From: Arenibacter troitsensis
GTDB lineage: Bacteria; Bacteroidota; Bacteroidia; Flavobacteriales; Flavobacteriaceae
Assembly: GCF_900177645.1 (NCBI RefSeq)
Contig: NZ_FXAO01000007.1
Location: forward strand, 159,716 to 223,715
Reading direction: 5' to 3'
Length of the DNA: 64,000 bases
The position numbers and the translations under genes are program-made. The notes under the pieces are model-generated. The model did no database searches. It was not told the DNA's origin and saw nothing but the letters and a program-made list of their open reading frames with translations. Below are positions 28,171 to 37,301 of the stretch, piece after piece (the first letter of the stretch is position 1; each line of letters opens with the position of its first letter).

Positions 28171-28689
28171 TTATGGTTCTTGCAGGGTCATTGGTTTATT
28201 GTCAAAACTGGAGTAACGCTTTGCGCCAGGGGGCAAGGGGCCTCTAACTTGTTGCCAATAATCTGTTCCGTATTCCTTATCTATGCCCAAGTATAAACTA
28301 TCCAGTTGTTCTCCGGTAGGTTCAGTGGATCCGAGTTTTCTATAAAAATCACCAATCTTTTTTGCTATCTGTCCTTCTTGCGATTGCTGGTAAGTGGCCA
28401 TTTCGGCGACCGACTTTTCAAATTCGGCTTTGGTCATGGGCATTAAGGGTGGTTGGGAAGGTCGATTGGCCAATTCAGGATTTGTGTCCATCAACGACGG
28501 AATTATGGAATCCCTTGGGTGTAATATAATGCTACCTTCCAATAAGTTGTATTTGTCAATAATAGCTTGTGCCTCTTCTATGCTAAAATTAATATCATTA
28601 TTCCCATCCTTTTCTTGTTGGGCATATAAACCATAGGCTGTGGAAATAAATAATAATAATAGTATAAATCTGGTTGATCTAAAGTTCAT
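28171..28689 (-). CDS. Exported protein of unknown function
   Basis: From the ATG at 28689 the product has 172 residues with a signal peptide (MNFRSTRFILLLLFISTAYG). The upstream extension to 28740 starts in a hydrophobic tyrosine-rich stretch and is less credible. The mature part is acidic and helix-rich (FSIEEAQAIIDKYNLLEGS) with a Pro-rich centre (NRPSQPPLMPM). Family not recognised. It is convergent with the preceding gene. Confidence 0.7.
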   Translation of the reverse strand: MNFRSTRFILLLLFISTAYGLYAQQEKDGNNDINFSIEEAQAIIDKYNLLEGSIILHPRDSIIPSLMDTNPELANRPSQPPLMPMTKAEFEKSVAEMATYQQSQEGQIAKKIGDFYRKLGSTEPTGEQLDSLYLGIDKEYGTDYWQQVRGPLPPGAKRYSSFDNKPMTLQEP

Positions 28690-28802
28690 CTGCACAAAAT
28701 ATATTACAACAATATAGCTATTATAATTTGCATATAGCAAGCGACTAATATTAAGAATTTCTTGCAGGATTAAATTTCATATCGAAGTGTATAGATTATT
28801 AT

Positions 28803-29915
28803 TTGGATAATTTCCATAAATTTGGACAAAATCCATATATTGTGAAATCAAATGATTATATCAAGGGTCGAGGAGCCCAAAAAAACACGGACAATAGGTT
28901 TGCCCAATTCTCCAATGAATTAAGGGACGATTTTTTGGAATTCTGCCGTATTGAAGGGGAAATATCGGATCGCAATAAGACCCAGTATCTTCCCATCTTT
29001 CCAAAGACGATCGTAAACAAAGTAGATAGTCCCGATGTAGGTATGAATTATTCCCTCAATCCTTATCAGGGTTGCGAACATGGATGTATTTATTGTTATG
29101 CTAGAAATACCCACGAATATTGGGGTTATAGTGCTGGACTCGATTTTGAACGCAAGATTTTGGTCAAAAAGGACGCTCCGGCCTTATTGGAAGCTAAATT
29201 GAAAAGCCGAAGTTGGAAGGCGGCTACCATTGTACTCTCAGGGAATACGGACTGTTACCAACCTGCAGAACATCAATTTAAGATTACCAGGGCTTGTTTG
29301 GAAGTTTTTCTAAAGTACCGTCATCCTGTAGGTATAATTACCAAAAATGCACTGGTATTGAGGGATCTGGATATCCTGACTCCATTGGCGGCCGATAATT
29401 TGATAGGGGTAAATATTTCCGTAACCTCCTTGTCCGAAGAAACCCGGCGCATCCTGGAGCCTAGGACCGCAACTATTAAAAGGCGTTTGGAGACCATTCG
29501 CCATTTGTCCGAAAATCATATTCCCGTAAATGCCATGTTGGCGCCGATTATACCGGGTATCAACAGTCATGAAATTCTAAATTTGGCCAAAGCCGTATCC
29601 GATGCAGGTGCTCTTTCCTTTGGGTTTACCGTGGTTAGGCTCAATGGTGCCATAGGTCGGATATTTGAAGATTGGATAAGAAAGACTTTACCCGATAGGG
29701 CCAATAAGGTATTGCAACAGATAGCGGACTGCCATGGAGGTTCCCTAAACGACAGTCGATTTGGTATACGTAATAGAGGCGAAGGCAAAATTGCACAGCA
29801 AATTAAAGATATGGCTCATTTGGCGCGACAAAAATATTTTAAGGATAAAGTATTTCCAAAACTTAACACAGAGCTTTATGAAGCGCACAAGGGAGGTCAG
29901 TTGAAGTTATTTTAA
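28803..29915 (+). CDS. PA0069-family radical SAM protein
   Basis: A 370-residue radical S-adenosylmethionine protein of the PA0069/Rv2578c (SplB-related) family. The [4Fe-4S]-binding CxxxCxxC motif is GCEHGCIYCYA (Cys91, Cys95, Cys98), followed by the family segments YWGYSAGLDFERKILVKKDA and VNAMLAPIIPGINSHEI. The reaction is unknown; homology to spore photoproduct lyase suggests a nucleic-acid-related role. There is no upstream ATG in frame: the start is a TTG at 28803 or possibly GTG at 28842. Confidence 0.9.
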   Translation: MDNFHKFGQNPYIVKSNDYIKGRGAQKNTDNRFAQFSNELRDDFLEFCRIEGEISDRNKTQYLPIFPKTIVNKVDSPDVGMNYSLNPYQGCEHGCIYCYARNTHEYWGYSAGLDFERKILVKKDAPALLEAKLKSRSWKAATIVLSGNTDCYQPAEHQFKITRACLEVFLKYRHPVGIITKNALVLRDLDILTPLAADNLIGVNISVTSLSEETRRILEPRTATIKRRLETIRHLSENHIPVNAMLAPIIPGINSHEILNLAKAVSDAGALSFGFTVVRLNGAIGRIFEDWIRKTLPDRANKVLQQIADCHGGSLNDSRFGIRNRGEGKIAQQIKDMAHLARQKYFKDKVFPKLNTELYEAHKGGQLKLF

Positions 29916-30025
29916 CACATGGACCTGGTTAACTTAGGAGCTGGTATGGACCATAAGCGTGCCTATAGGCCGATGTAAAATAAGTAGCAAGTTAAAATTA
30001 TACCGAAAGGTATTTACATTGGTTG

Positions 30026-30682
30026 TCAGGCACTACCATTCCATTCCTTAAAGAATTGCTCCAAATAATCCATCATGAATTGATGTCTATTTTCTGCGAG
30101 TTTCTTGCCAGATTCAGTATTCATCTTGTCTTTTAGGAGCAGTAATTTTTCATAAAAATGATTTATGGAAGGGGCTTGGGATTTTTTGTACTCCTCCTTG
30201 CTCATTTGGAGGTTGGGGGCAATTTCAGGGTTATATATTTCCCTATTTTTATACCCACCGTAGTTAAAGGCACGGGCAATTCCAATGGCCCCGATGGCAT
30301 CCAATCTATCGGCATCCTGTACTACCTGCAATTCTTTGGACGTAAATGAATTGTTAGGATCCAAACTGGACTTATAGGAAATGTTTTCAATTATTTTTAC
30401 CACATGGTCTATGGCTTTTTTGTCTACCCCCAATGAGATTAAAAAATCCTTTGCCATCCGGGGGCCTACAGTTTCATCACCTCCATTAAACTTTGCATCT
30501 GCAATATCGTGTAGTAATGCACCTAGACTAACTACCAGTACATCTACCTTTTCATCTTTTGCTATAAGAAGGGTATTCTTAAAGACGCGTTGGATATGGA
30601 ACCAATCGTGTCCTCCTTCGGCGCCCTTCAGTGTTTCTTTAACAAAGGTAATGGTTTCTTCAACGATTTGGGTATTGGTCAT
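30026..30682 (-). CDS. HD-domain phosphohydrolase
   Basis: A 218-residue metal-dependent phosphohydrolase-like protein. The HD superfamily ligands are His25/His29 (GGHDWFHIQRV), His58-Asp59 (GALLHDIADAK) and Asp in VQDADRLDAIGAIGIARAF. The closest pattern is the YedJ/YpgQ group, some of which hydrolyse nucleotides. Its start overlaps the stop of the upstream acyltransferase gene by four bases. Confidence 0.88.
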   Translation of the reverse strand: MTNTQIVEETITFVKETLKGAEGGHDWFHIQRVFKNTLLIAKDEKVDVLVVSLGALLHDIADAKFNGGDETVGPRMAKDFLISLGVDKKAIDHVVKIIENISYKSSLDPNNSFTSKELQVVQDADRLDAIGAIGIARAFNYGGYKNREIYNPEIAPNLQMSKEEYKKSQAPSINHFYEKLLLLKDKMNTESGKKLAENRHQFMMDYLEQFFKEWNGSA

Positions 30683-31416
30683 GTAGTTGTAATTACGGCC
30701 TTGGTTATGGTTTTTTCAATTTTTTCTATGAGCACTTCCACATCGCCTTTGTTTTCCAATGGTTTGTGCACCTCAAAGCTTAAGTGATTGCCAATTCCAT
30801 AGGGAAACTTGCCATATTTTAGCATTTTCCAGGAATTGTTGATACTAATTGGTATAATTAGGGCTGAAGGCGCCTTCTTTAAAAGAACTTTTAATCCTGT
30901 AGTGTGAAATTTTTTCGGTTGTCCGTTCTTGCTTCTGGTGCCTTCCGGGAATATGACTGCGGAACGCTTGTATTTCTCAATATAACCGCCCAGTTTTGCT
31001 ATTTCCGTTAAGGACTGCCTACTGTCCTTTCTGTTGATGAGTACCGAACCACCATGTCTTAGGTTATAGGATACACTGGGTATTCCTTTACCCAATTCCA
31101 TCTTACTCACAAATTTGGGGTGATGTTTTCGCATGTACCAAATAATGGGGGGAATATCGTGCATACTTTGATGGTTGAGCACAATTATGGCCGGTCTATC
31201 TGTTGGTATATTATGTGGGTTGATAAAGGTGTATCGGGTGCCAAGAACATGGGTACAGCGTAGGAGGCAGAGGTTTAATAGGGCCACACTTTTTCTGTGC
31301 GCATTATAGCCGAACCCATTGAAGCAGACCCATTGAATGGGATGGAACAGGAGCAATGTTAGCCCAAATAATATGAGGTAAAGGGCAGACAATGGAAAAG
31401 CCAATACTTTTTGCAT
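30679..31416 (-). CDS. 1-acyl-sn-glycerol-3-phosphate acyltransferase
   Basis: PlsC-type membrane enzyme that acylates lysophosphatidic acid to phosphatidic acid in phospholipid synthesis. From ATG 31416 it has 245 residues, with an N-terminal membrane anchor, the catalytic HX4D motif NHQSMHDIPPI and the FPEGTRSKNG motif. The frame extends 14 codons upstream to 31458, but that part is a terminator hairpin of the preceding gene, so the later ATG is chosen. Coupled to the HD gene. Confidence 0.9.
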   Translation of the reverse strand: MQKVLAFPLSALYLILFGLTLLLFHPIQWVCFNGFGYNAHRKSVALLNLCLLRCTHVLGTRYTFINPHNIPTDRPAIIVLNHQSMHDIPPIIWYMRKHHPKFVSKMELGKGIPSVSYNLRHGGSVLINRKDSRQSLTEIAKLGGYIEKYKRSAVIFPEGTRSKNGQPKKFHTTGLKVLLKKAPSALIIPISINNSWKMLKYGKFPYGIGNHLSFEVHKPLENKGDVEVLIEKIEKTITKAVITTT

Positions 31417-31424
31417 GGTACAAA

Positions 31425-31455
31425 AATAAAAAACCGCTCTTTTACAAAGCGGTTT
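31425..31455 (-). terminator. Intrinsic terminator after the bacilliredoxin gene
   Basis: Stem AAACCGCT / AGCGGTTT with a 9-base loop, followed on the leftward strand by TTTATTTTTG. It ends transcription from 32002 leftward, 137 bases past that stop codon. Confidence 0.7.
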
Positions 31456-31537
31456 CATTCAAGAATATTTACTCGATAATCGAGATTAAAATTCTCCGAC
31501 GCTTAGGCCGAAATCTAAAATATGGGTTCTTTCAATG

Positions 31538-31558
31538 CTTCAGGGGCTTGCCCCGAGG
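31538..31558. repeat. GC-rich hairpin, possible REP-like element
   Basis: GGGGC-TT-GCCCC (31543-31554), extended by CTTC/GAGG with one bulged base. Similar CCTCGGGGCAAGCCC hairpins are, as far as I recall, scattered in marine flavobacterial genomes. Only one copy is seen in this window. Confidence 0.3.
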
Positions 31559-31591
31559 TAGTTTACTGAGTATTAATGGGGTAAGGCCACA

Positions 31592-32002
31592 TTAACAAAA
31601 TTCATTGTAAGCTTCCATTAAATTCTCTGCAATTACTTCTGCAGGTCTACCTTCAATATGATGACGTTCTATCATATGTACCAATTCCCCGTCCTTGAAC
31701 AGGGCCATACTTGGTGAAGATGGAGGAAAAGGAATCATCGCATTCCTTGCGGCATTAACGGCCTCAGTGTCTACACCAGCAAAAACAGTTACCAAATGGT
31801 TTGGTTTTTTTGAATTCTGAAGACTCATTTTGGCAGCAGGTCTTGCATTGGCAGCAGCACATCCGCAAACCGAATTGACCACTACCAGGGTAGTTCCTTC
31901 TTTACTGAGGGCACTTTTAACCTCATCGGCCGTATATAGTTCTTCAAAACCCGCTACTGCTAGGTCTTGTCTCATAGGTTTTACTAATTCTGCAGGATAC
32001 AT
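31592..32002 (-). CDS. BrxA/BrxB-family bacilliredoxin
   Basis: A 136-residue thiol-disulfide protein that, in Bacillus, removes bacillithiol from S-bacillithiolated proteins. The hallmark CGC redox motif is Cys46-Gly-Cys48 in VVNSVCGCAAANARP. The start is the ATG at 32002 (MYPAELVKPMRQDL, the usual family start) rather than the frame's earlier codon at 32050. It is monocistronic between a divergent TerB-DnaJ gene and its own terminator. Confidence 0.92.
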   Translation of the reverse strand: MYPAELVKPMRQDLAVAGFEELYTADEVKSALSKEGTTLVVVNSVCGCAAANARPAAKMSLQNSKKPNHLVTVFAGVDTEAVNAARNAMIPFPPSSPSMALFKDGELVHMIERHHIEGRPAEVIAENLMEAYNEFC

Positions 32003-32113
32003 AGTATATATTTTTATTCGATTATTGATAAAGTTTTCAAAGATAACCATTTTAGAACATCCTCACTAAATACCTTAACTTTTCATTAGAGCTTCTTTTG
32101 TACCTTAAAATTA

Positions 32114-32121
32114 TATCTTTG
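32114..32121 (+). promoter_or_regulatory. Candidate -7 element of the TerB-DnaJ gene
   Basis: TATCTTTG matches TAnnTTTG and lies 18 bases before the ATG at 32140, inside the longer frame beginning at 32098. This supports the shorter protein. Confidence 0.5.
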
Positions 32122-32139
32122 CCAAAATTTGAAATAAAG

Positions 32140-32877
32140 ATGATTAAATGGTTTGCCGCAATTTTGGGGTATTATGTCTTTAGATTTCCCGGGGCTATCC
32201 TGGGATTTATTATTGGTAGCTTTTTCGATAATATGAAAAGCTCTGGCAGTGGGGGAGGGCGCTCAGTGTTTAGGGATATTACTCAACAGCATGTATCTCC
32301 AGCCGATTTCGAGATCAATTTACTTTCCCTCTGTTCCATTGTCATAAAGGCGGACGGTTCCGTTAGCCAGACCGAGATGGATTATGTACGCCGATATTTT
32401 GTAAGTACCTATGGTAAGGATAAGGCCAATGCTATCTTTAGGACCTTTAATGAGGTTGTTAAAAAAAGGGAGGTTTCCGCAGAACGTATATGCAACTTTT
32501 TAAATCAACGCACCAGATACGAAGTAAGGCTTCAGTTATTGCATTTTTTGTTTGGGATAGCCCAGGCCGATGGCACTTTGCGTCCAGCTGAAATCGATAA
32601 AATTTCGGAAATAGCACGATATTTTAGGGTGAGCAATATAGATTTTGAAAGTATTAAGGCCATGTTTATCAAATCGGCCGACAATGCCTACAAAATATTG
32701 GAAATTGAAAAATCGGCAACGGATGAGGAAGTTAAAAAGGCTTACAGGACCATGGCCAAAAAGTATCATCCGGATAGGGTAAATACCGAAAATGAAGCTA
32801 TTAAGAAAGGGGCCGAAGAAAAGTTTAAGGAAGTTCAAAAAGCTTATGAGATAATTCAACAGGAAAGAGGTCTTTAG
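32140..32877 (+). CDS. TerB-like and DnaJ-domain membrane protein
   Basis: A DjlA-like co-chaperone of 245 residues from ATG 32140. It has an N-terminal Gly-rich membrane segment ([20 protein letters not shown]), a TerB-like helical domain (about 60-160) and a C-terminal J domain with the HPD motif ([11 protein letters not shown]) that stimulates DnaK. It is the first gene of a rightward run with the HupE/UreJ-like gene 35 bases on. Confidence 0.9.
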   Translation: MIKWFAAILGYYVFRFPGAILGFIIGSFFDNMKSSGSGGGRSVFRDITQQHVSPADFEINLLSLCSIVIKADGSVSQTEMDYVRRYFVSTYGKDKANAIFRTFNEVVKKREVSAERICNFLNQRTRYEVRLQLLHFLFGIAQADGTLRPAEIDKISEIARYFRVSNIDFESIKAMFIKSADNAYKILEIEKSATDEEVKKAYRTMAKKYHPDRVNTENEAIKKGAEEKFKEVQKAYEIIQQERGL

Positions 32878-32912
32878 GGCACGTATTAATAATCTAAACG
32901 TTATTCTGGATA

Positions 32913-33497
32913 ATGGGGAATTTTTGGTTTTACATTCAGATGGGATTGGAGCATGTATTGGATTTGGATGCTTATGACCATATTTTGTTCTTGGCAGCCC
33001 TAGCGGTTCCTTTTACCTTTGCCAACTGGAAAAAAATATTGGTGCTTGCCACTATTTTTACAATAACGCATTGCGCCTCCCTTGCCCTATCCGTTTATGG
33101 AATATTGTTGGTTGATGTTGGATTGATAGAGTTTCTAATTCCTATTACCATATTCTTTACCGCCATACATAATCTATTTCATGCCAAAAAATTAGCGGCG
33201 CATAGGAATATGGTCCTTTATAGTGTTGCAACAGGTTTCTTTGGTCTAGTTCATGGCTTTGGATTTTCCAATTATTTTAAAATGCTAATGGCCGGGGAAG
33301 AGGAAAAAATCTCTCCCTTATTGGGCTTTGCTACAGGGATAGAATTTTCCCAAATATTGATTCTGCTGGCAGTATTGAGTGCCAATTATATCGTTAGATC
33401 TTTATTTGCTGTAAAGCAGCACCTTTTTACCCAGGTAATGTCGATTATTATCCTGTTTATTACAATACCTATGTTGTTTGCAACGTTTCCTTGGTAG
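32913..33497 (+). CDS. HupE/UreJ-family membrane protein
   Basis: A 194-residue protein with about six hydrophobic segments. HupE/UreJ proteins are metal (nickel or cobalt) transporters. The N-terminal LDAYDHILFLAALAV corresponds to the family metal-site motif and GLVHGFGFSNYF is the second signature. No urease or hydrogenase genes are present here, and Bacteroidota homologues often lack such neighbours, so the metal is not assigned. Confidence 0.87.
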   Translation: MGNFWFYIQMGLEHVLDLDAYDHILFLAALAVPFTFANWKKILVLATIFTITHCASLALSVYGILLVDVGLIEFLIPITIFFTAIHNLFHAKKLAAHRNMVLYSVATGFFGLVHGFGFSNYFKMLMAGEEEKISPLLGFATGIEFSQILILLAVLSANYIVRSLFAVKQHLFTQVMSIIILFITIPMLFATFPW

Positions 33498-33706
33498 GCT
33501 TTGGCTAAATCTTAACCTTTAGGAATTGTATGGGTTGCGGGTAGCAGCTATCTTGCTAAGGAAAAGTGATTTATTCCCAATTGGCTAATATGTTCAATAA
33601 AAAGTTCCCGTACCTTTGTAAAAACGAACAATGGGTTTGGCACCAAGGGGGTTCATGAACATTTAAATGGGAGTTCGGCTCATGGATTAATGGGAAATAT
33701 CAACGG

Positions 33707-34141
33707 ATGAAGGAACGTAAACAGGAAAAGTACGATAAGGCTTATTTGCGAATGGCCAGTGAATGGGGCAAACTCTCGTATTGCAAGCGCAAACAAGTAG
33801 GGGCCATAATTGTAAGGGATAGGATGATTATTTCCGATGGATACAATGGAACCCCTACTGGCTTTGAAAATATTTGCGAGGACGAAGAAGGATATACCAA
33901 ATGGTATGTACTTCATGCCGAAGCCAATGCCATATCCAAAGTAGCTTCTTCCACTCAGTCCTGTGAAGGTGCCACGTTGTACATAACATTGTCACCTTGC
34001 AAGGAATGTAGTAAACTAATACACCAATCTGGCATAAAACGTGTAGTATATCAGACGGCGTATAAAGATAGCTCAGGGTTGCAATTTCTTGAAAAGGCGG
34101 GAGTGCAGCTGGTTCATCTGCCCATAATTGAAAACGTTTAA
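33707..34141 (+). CDS. dCMP deaminase (ComEB-like)
   Basis: A 144-residue zinc deaminase that converts dCMP to dUMP for thymidylate synthesis. Zinc and catalytic residues are His70, Glu72 (LHAEANAI), Cys98 and Cys101 (SPCKECSKL), with the substrate-site segment SDGYNGTPTGFENICE. A TACCTTTG element at 33611-33618 is a possible -7 box. It lies 15 bases before the S41 peptidase gene and is probably co-transcribed. Confidence 0.94.
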   Translation: MKERKQEKYDKAYLRMASEWGKLSYCKRKQVGAIIVRDRMIISDGYNGTPTGFENICEDEEGYTKWYVLHAEANAISKVASSTQSCEGATLYITLSPCKECSKLIHQSGIKRVVYQTAYKDSSGLQFLEKAGVQLVHLPIIENV

Positions 34142-34156
34142 TTGCTATTTTGAATC

Positions 34157-35782
34157 ATGAAAAGAAAAAATTCCTACTTATGGCCCACAATAATTGCCTT
34201 GGCATTGGCCGCAGGTATTTTCGTGGGTGGAAAATTGAATTTTAATGATTCACCTGAGAAGCTTTTTACTACCAATTCAAAAAAAGATAAGCTTAACAGA
34301 TTAATAGATTATATAGACTACGAGTATGTAGACGACATTAACACGGATAGTATTGTAGATGTTACCGTAAATAATATATTGGAGAAATTGGATCCCCATT
34401 CGGTATATATACCCAAACAAGAGATGGATAAAGTCTCCGAGAATATGAAGGGCGATTTTGTAGGCATAGGAGTTAATTTCTATATGTACAAGGATACCAT
34501 TTCCGTGATTAGAACCATTGAAGACGGACCAAGTTTTCTAAAGGGACTTCAACCTGGAGACAGGATTTTAATGGCGGATAATGATACTTTATATGGGGAG
34601 AACATCCCCAATAACCTGGTGGTGGAAAAACTAAAGGGCAAAAAGGGTACTCCGGTAAGATTGCAGGTTTACAGAAAGGATGACAATAAAACCTTTAGCG
34701 TAAACATTAAGCGGGATGTGGTTCCCATAAAAAGTGTAGAGGCCTACTATATGCTTACCAAGGATATGGGCTATATTAAGGTAAATCGTTTTGCAGAATC
34801 AACTTATAAAGAGTTTAAGACGGCCTTAAGGAAATTGGAGGCCCAAGGAGCTAAAAAATTAACCTTGGATCTAAGGGATAACCCAGGTGGATATCTGGGC
34901 ATAGCCGAACAAATGGCAGATGAGTTTTTGGCAGACGGAAAATTGATCTTGTTCACCAAAAACAAAAAAGGTAAGATAGATAAGGTCTTTGCCACCAAAA
35001 AAGGCGATTTTGAGGATAAGCCCGTGTACGTTTTAATTAATGAGCGTTCCGCCTCTGCCAGTGAGATCATAGCCGGATCCTTACAGGATAATGATATAGG
35101 CACTATTGTTGGGCGCAGGTCTTTTGGAAAGGGTCTTGTGCAGCGCGAAATGGATTTGGGGGACGGTTCTGCCGTGCGCTTGACCGTATCCAGATATTAT
35201 ACCCCTACCGGACGTTCCATTCAGAAATCGTACGACAAGGGAAACAAGGATTATTATCAGAAATTTACCGATCGCTTCCACAGTGGGGAACTAATTTCTG
35301 TAGACAGTATAAAAGTAGCCGATTCCTTAAAGTTTAAAACCCCAAAAGGTAAGGTGGTTTATGGCGGGGGAGGTATTATCCCTGATGTATTTGTACCCAT
35401 TGGTTCCAATGAATCGGAGTATTTTGAGAGTTTGGAAAATTTGGGATTCCTATCCTATTTTGTATTTGAGCATTTGGATGGCAACAGGGCCCAGTACAAA
35501 GGCTATTCCAAGGAGGAATTTGTTAATAATTTTAGGGTAGATGATATTCTGTTCGAGGTTTTTATAGATTATTGTCTGGCCAGAAATATTAAGATGGACT
35601 TCTACGCTTTCGAGGACAAGATAAAACTATATATCAAGGCTACCTTGGCAGAACAATTGTTCGACCCCAATGTCTATGCCCAAATAAAGAGTGGCGGGGA
35701 CGACATGTTAAAGAAGGTGCTGGAATTGGATAAACCAACTATAAGCCAAAAAGAGGCAGATAGAATTGAATCCAACAACTAG
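34157..35782 (+). CDS. S41-family carboxyl-terminal processing peptidase
   Basis: A 541-residue periplasmic Ctp/Prc-type serine protease. It has an N-terminal signal or anchor (about 8-24), a PDZ domain (about 95-175, FLKGLQPGDRILMADN) and the catalytic core with Ser300 (ERSASASEI) and Lys325 (RSFGKGLVQ), spaced 25 residues apart as in D1 processing protease. A C-terminal extension of about 140 residues is typical of Bacteroidota members. It overlaps the next, convergent small gene by four bases. Confidence 0.94.
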   Translation: MKRKNSYLWPTIIALALAAGIFVGGKLNFNDSPEKLFTTNSKKDKLNRLIDYIDYEYVDDINTDSIVDVTVNNILEKLDPHSVYIPKQEMDKVSENMKGDFVGIGVNFYMYKDTISVIRTIEDGPSFLKGLQPGDRILMADNDTLYGENIPNNLVVEKLKGKKGTPVRLQVYRKDDNKTFSVNIKRDVVPIKSVEAYYMLTKDMGYIKVNRFAESTYKEFKTALRKLEAQGAKKLTLDLRDNPGGYLGIAEQMADEFLADGKLILFTKNKKGKIDKVFATKKGDFEDKPVYVLINERSASASEIIAGSLQDNDIGTIVGRRSFGKGLVQREMDLGDGSAVRLTVSRYYTPTGRSIQKSYDKGNKDYYQKFTDRFHSGELISVDSIKVADSLKFKTPKGKVVYGGGGIIPDVFVPIGSNESEYFESLENLGFLSYFVFEHLDGNRAQYKGYSKEEFVNNFRVDDILFEVFIDYCLARNIKMDFYAFEDKIKLYIKATLAEQLFDPNVYAQIKSGGDDMLKKVLELDKPTISQKEADRIESNN

Positions 35783-35982
35783 TCCTGCTCAATTTTTTTC
35801 TGGATTTTCTTCGAAGTACTGTAAATCAGTAAAAGGGCTATGGCACATAGGGCGGCCAATATTCCTATAAGGGCTATTATGCTATTTCCCTGAAAAGGTT
35901 CCTTAAAATCCACCAAGGTCACGTTATAGGCTATTAATCCCAATCCCAATACAATGAGTACTACTATTACAATTTTGTTCAT
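35779..35982 (-). CDS. Small membrane protein, unknown
   Basis: A 67-residue protein with two transmembrane segments (IVIVVLIVLGLGLIAYNVTL and IIALIGILAALCAIALLLIY) and a lysine-rich tail. Family not recognised. It lies 20 bases after the MarC gene and may share its transcript. Confidence 0.7.
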   Translation of the reverse strand: MNKIVIVVLIVLGLGLIAYNVTLVDFKEPFQGNSIIALIGILAALCAIALLLIYSTSKKIQKKIEQD

Positions 35983-36002
35983 CAGATCAATTTCATTAAA
36001 GT

Positions 36003-36581
36003 TTAAAATAACTGGTTGATATTCGAGGTAAATAGCTTCACAGCGATGGCCAAAAGAATAACACCAAATATTTTTCGGATAACATTTAGTCCGTTTTTGC
36101 CTAAAATATGTTCTATTCGCCTAGAGGATTTCAGGACAAAGTATACAAAAATAACATTTATTATAATGGCCACAATGATATTCTCTACGTAGTATTCCGC
36201 CCTCAATGAGAGCAAGGTAGTAACCGTTCCGGCACCGGCAATCAAAGGAAAAGCGATAGGCACTATAGAAGCACTTTCGGGTTGATCGTCCCTGTAAAGT
36301 GTGATTCCCAAAATCATTTCTATGGCCAAAAAAAAGATTATAAAAGATCCGGCAACGGCAAAAGAATTCACATCGATTCCTATTAAATTCAGGATTTCTT
36401 CCCCAACAAACAAGAAGGCTACCATGATGCAGGCCGACACAACAGAGGCCTTGCCAGATTGGATATGTCCTACCTTGTTCCTTAAGGATATTATGATGGG
36501 AATGCTCCCAATGATATCTATTACTGCAAAAAGTACCATACTGGCAGTAACTATTTCCCGAAAATTAAAATTGAATTCCAT
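36003..36581 (-). CDS. MarC-family membrane protein
   Basis: A 192-residue protein with six predicted transmembrane segments. Family landmarks are FAVIDIIGSIPIIISLRN near the start and PIAFPLIAGAGTVTTLLSL near the middle. MarC was once linked to multiple antibiotic resistance but its function remains unknown. An inverted repeat CCGCG-N6-CGCGG at 36626-36641 lies in the divergent region upstream. Confidence 0.92.
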   Translation of the reverse strand: MEFNFNFREIVTASMVLFAVIDIIGSIPIIISLRNKVGHIQSGKASVVSACIMVAFLFVGEEILNLIGIDVNSFAVAGSFIIFFLAIEMILGITLYRDDQPESASIVPIAFPLIAGAGTVTTLLSLRAEYYVENIIVAIIINVIFVYFVLKSSRRIEHILGKNGLNVIRKIFGVILLAIAVKLFTSNINQLF

Positions 36582-36703
36582 AATAAAAAATAATCCTGGT
36601 TTCTAATATACGAGTTTCGCCTTTCCGCGCCAAGACGCGGCAAATTTACGTTTAATTGGGGGTATTTGGATTTATTTACAGGAAATTATATTCCTTAAAG
36701 AAT

Positions 36704-36711
36704 TATATTTG
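36704..36711 (+). promoter_or_regulatory. Candidate -7 element of the DUF3109 gene
   Basis: TATATTTG matches TAnnTTTG, 17 bases before the ATG at 36729. No clear -33 TTG was found at the usual distance. Confidence 0.45.
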
Positions 36712-36728
36712 TCGCCTAATAAAATGAT

Positions 36729-37301
36729 ATGTTCCAACTTGGAAAAACAATAGTGTCGGAGGAAATCATTGAGAACGATTTCGTTTGTAATTTGAATGCC
36801 TGTAAAGGTGCCTGTTGTGTTGATGGTGAGGCCGGAGCTCCCCTTGAAGATAAGGAAACAGAGATTTTGGTAGACATTTATAGTAGGGTAAAACCCTTTT
36901 TGCGGCCCGAAGGTATTGCTGAGATAGAAAAACAAGGAGCCTTTATTAGAGGTGAGGATGGTGAATGGGAAACGCCCTTGGTGAATGGCAGTGAATGTGC
37001 CTATGTAATTTTTGACGACAAAGGAATTACAAAATGTGGCCTGGAAGAGGCATATAATCAAGGCGCTACCAAGTGGAAAAAGCCTGTTTCATGCCATTTG
37101 TACCCCATCCGGGTAAGGGAATATTCGGAACTCACTGCTGTGAACTATCACAAATGGGAAATCTGCGATCCTGCTTGCTCCTTGGGTAATGAGCTTAAAG
37201 TGCCTATTTACAAATTTGTAAAGGAGGCCTTGATTCGAAAGTTCGGCAAAAAATGGTATTCGGAATTGGAACAAATTGCTTTAGAGCACACTAATGGGTA
37301 G
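36729..37301 (+). CDS. DUF3109 cysteine-rich protein
   Basis: A 190-residue cytoplasmic protein of the DUF3109 family, related to YkgJ-type zinc/iron-chelating proteins. Conserved cysteines are seen in LNACKGACCVDGEAGAPL, ECAYVIFDDKGITKCGLEEA, VSCHLYPIR and ICDPACSLG. Metal binding is likely; function unknown. Its 3' end overlaps the convergent histidine kinase gene by 11 bases. Confidence 0.9.
   Translation: MFQLGKTIVSEEIIENDFVCNLNACKGACCVDGEAGAPLEDKETEILVDIYSRVKPFLRPEGIAEIEKQGAFIRGEDGEWETPLVNGSECAYVIFDDKGITKCGLEEAYNQGATKWKKPVSCHLYPIRVREYSELTAVNYHKWEICDPACSLGNELKVPIYKFVKEALIRKFGKKWYSELEQIALEHTNG

Noticed and set aside
31417-31458. Longer N-terminus for the PlsC-like protein.
   Set aside because: The extra codons are formed by the terminator hairpin of the upstream gene.
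36626-36641. CCGCG-N6-CGCGG inverted repeat between marC and the DUF3109 gene.
   Set aside because: Short and single; could be an operator, but there is no second line of evidence.
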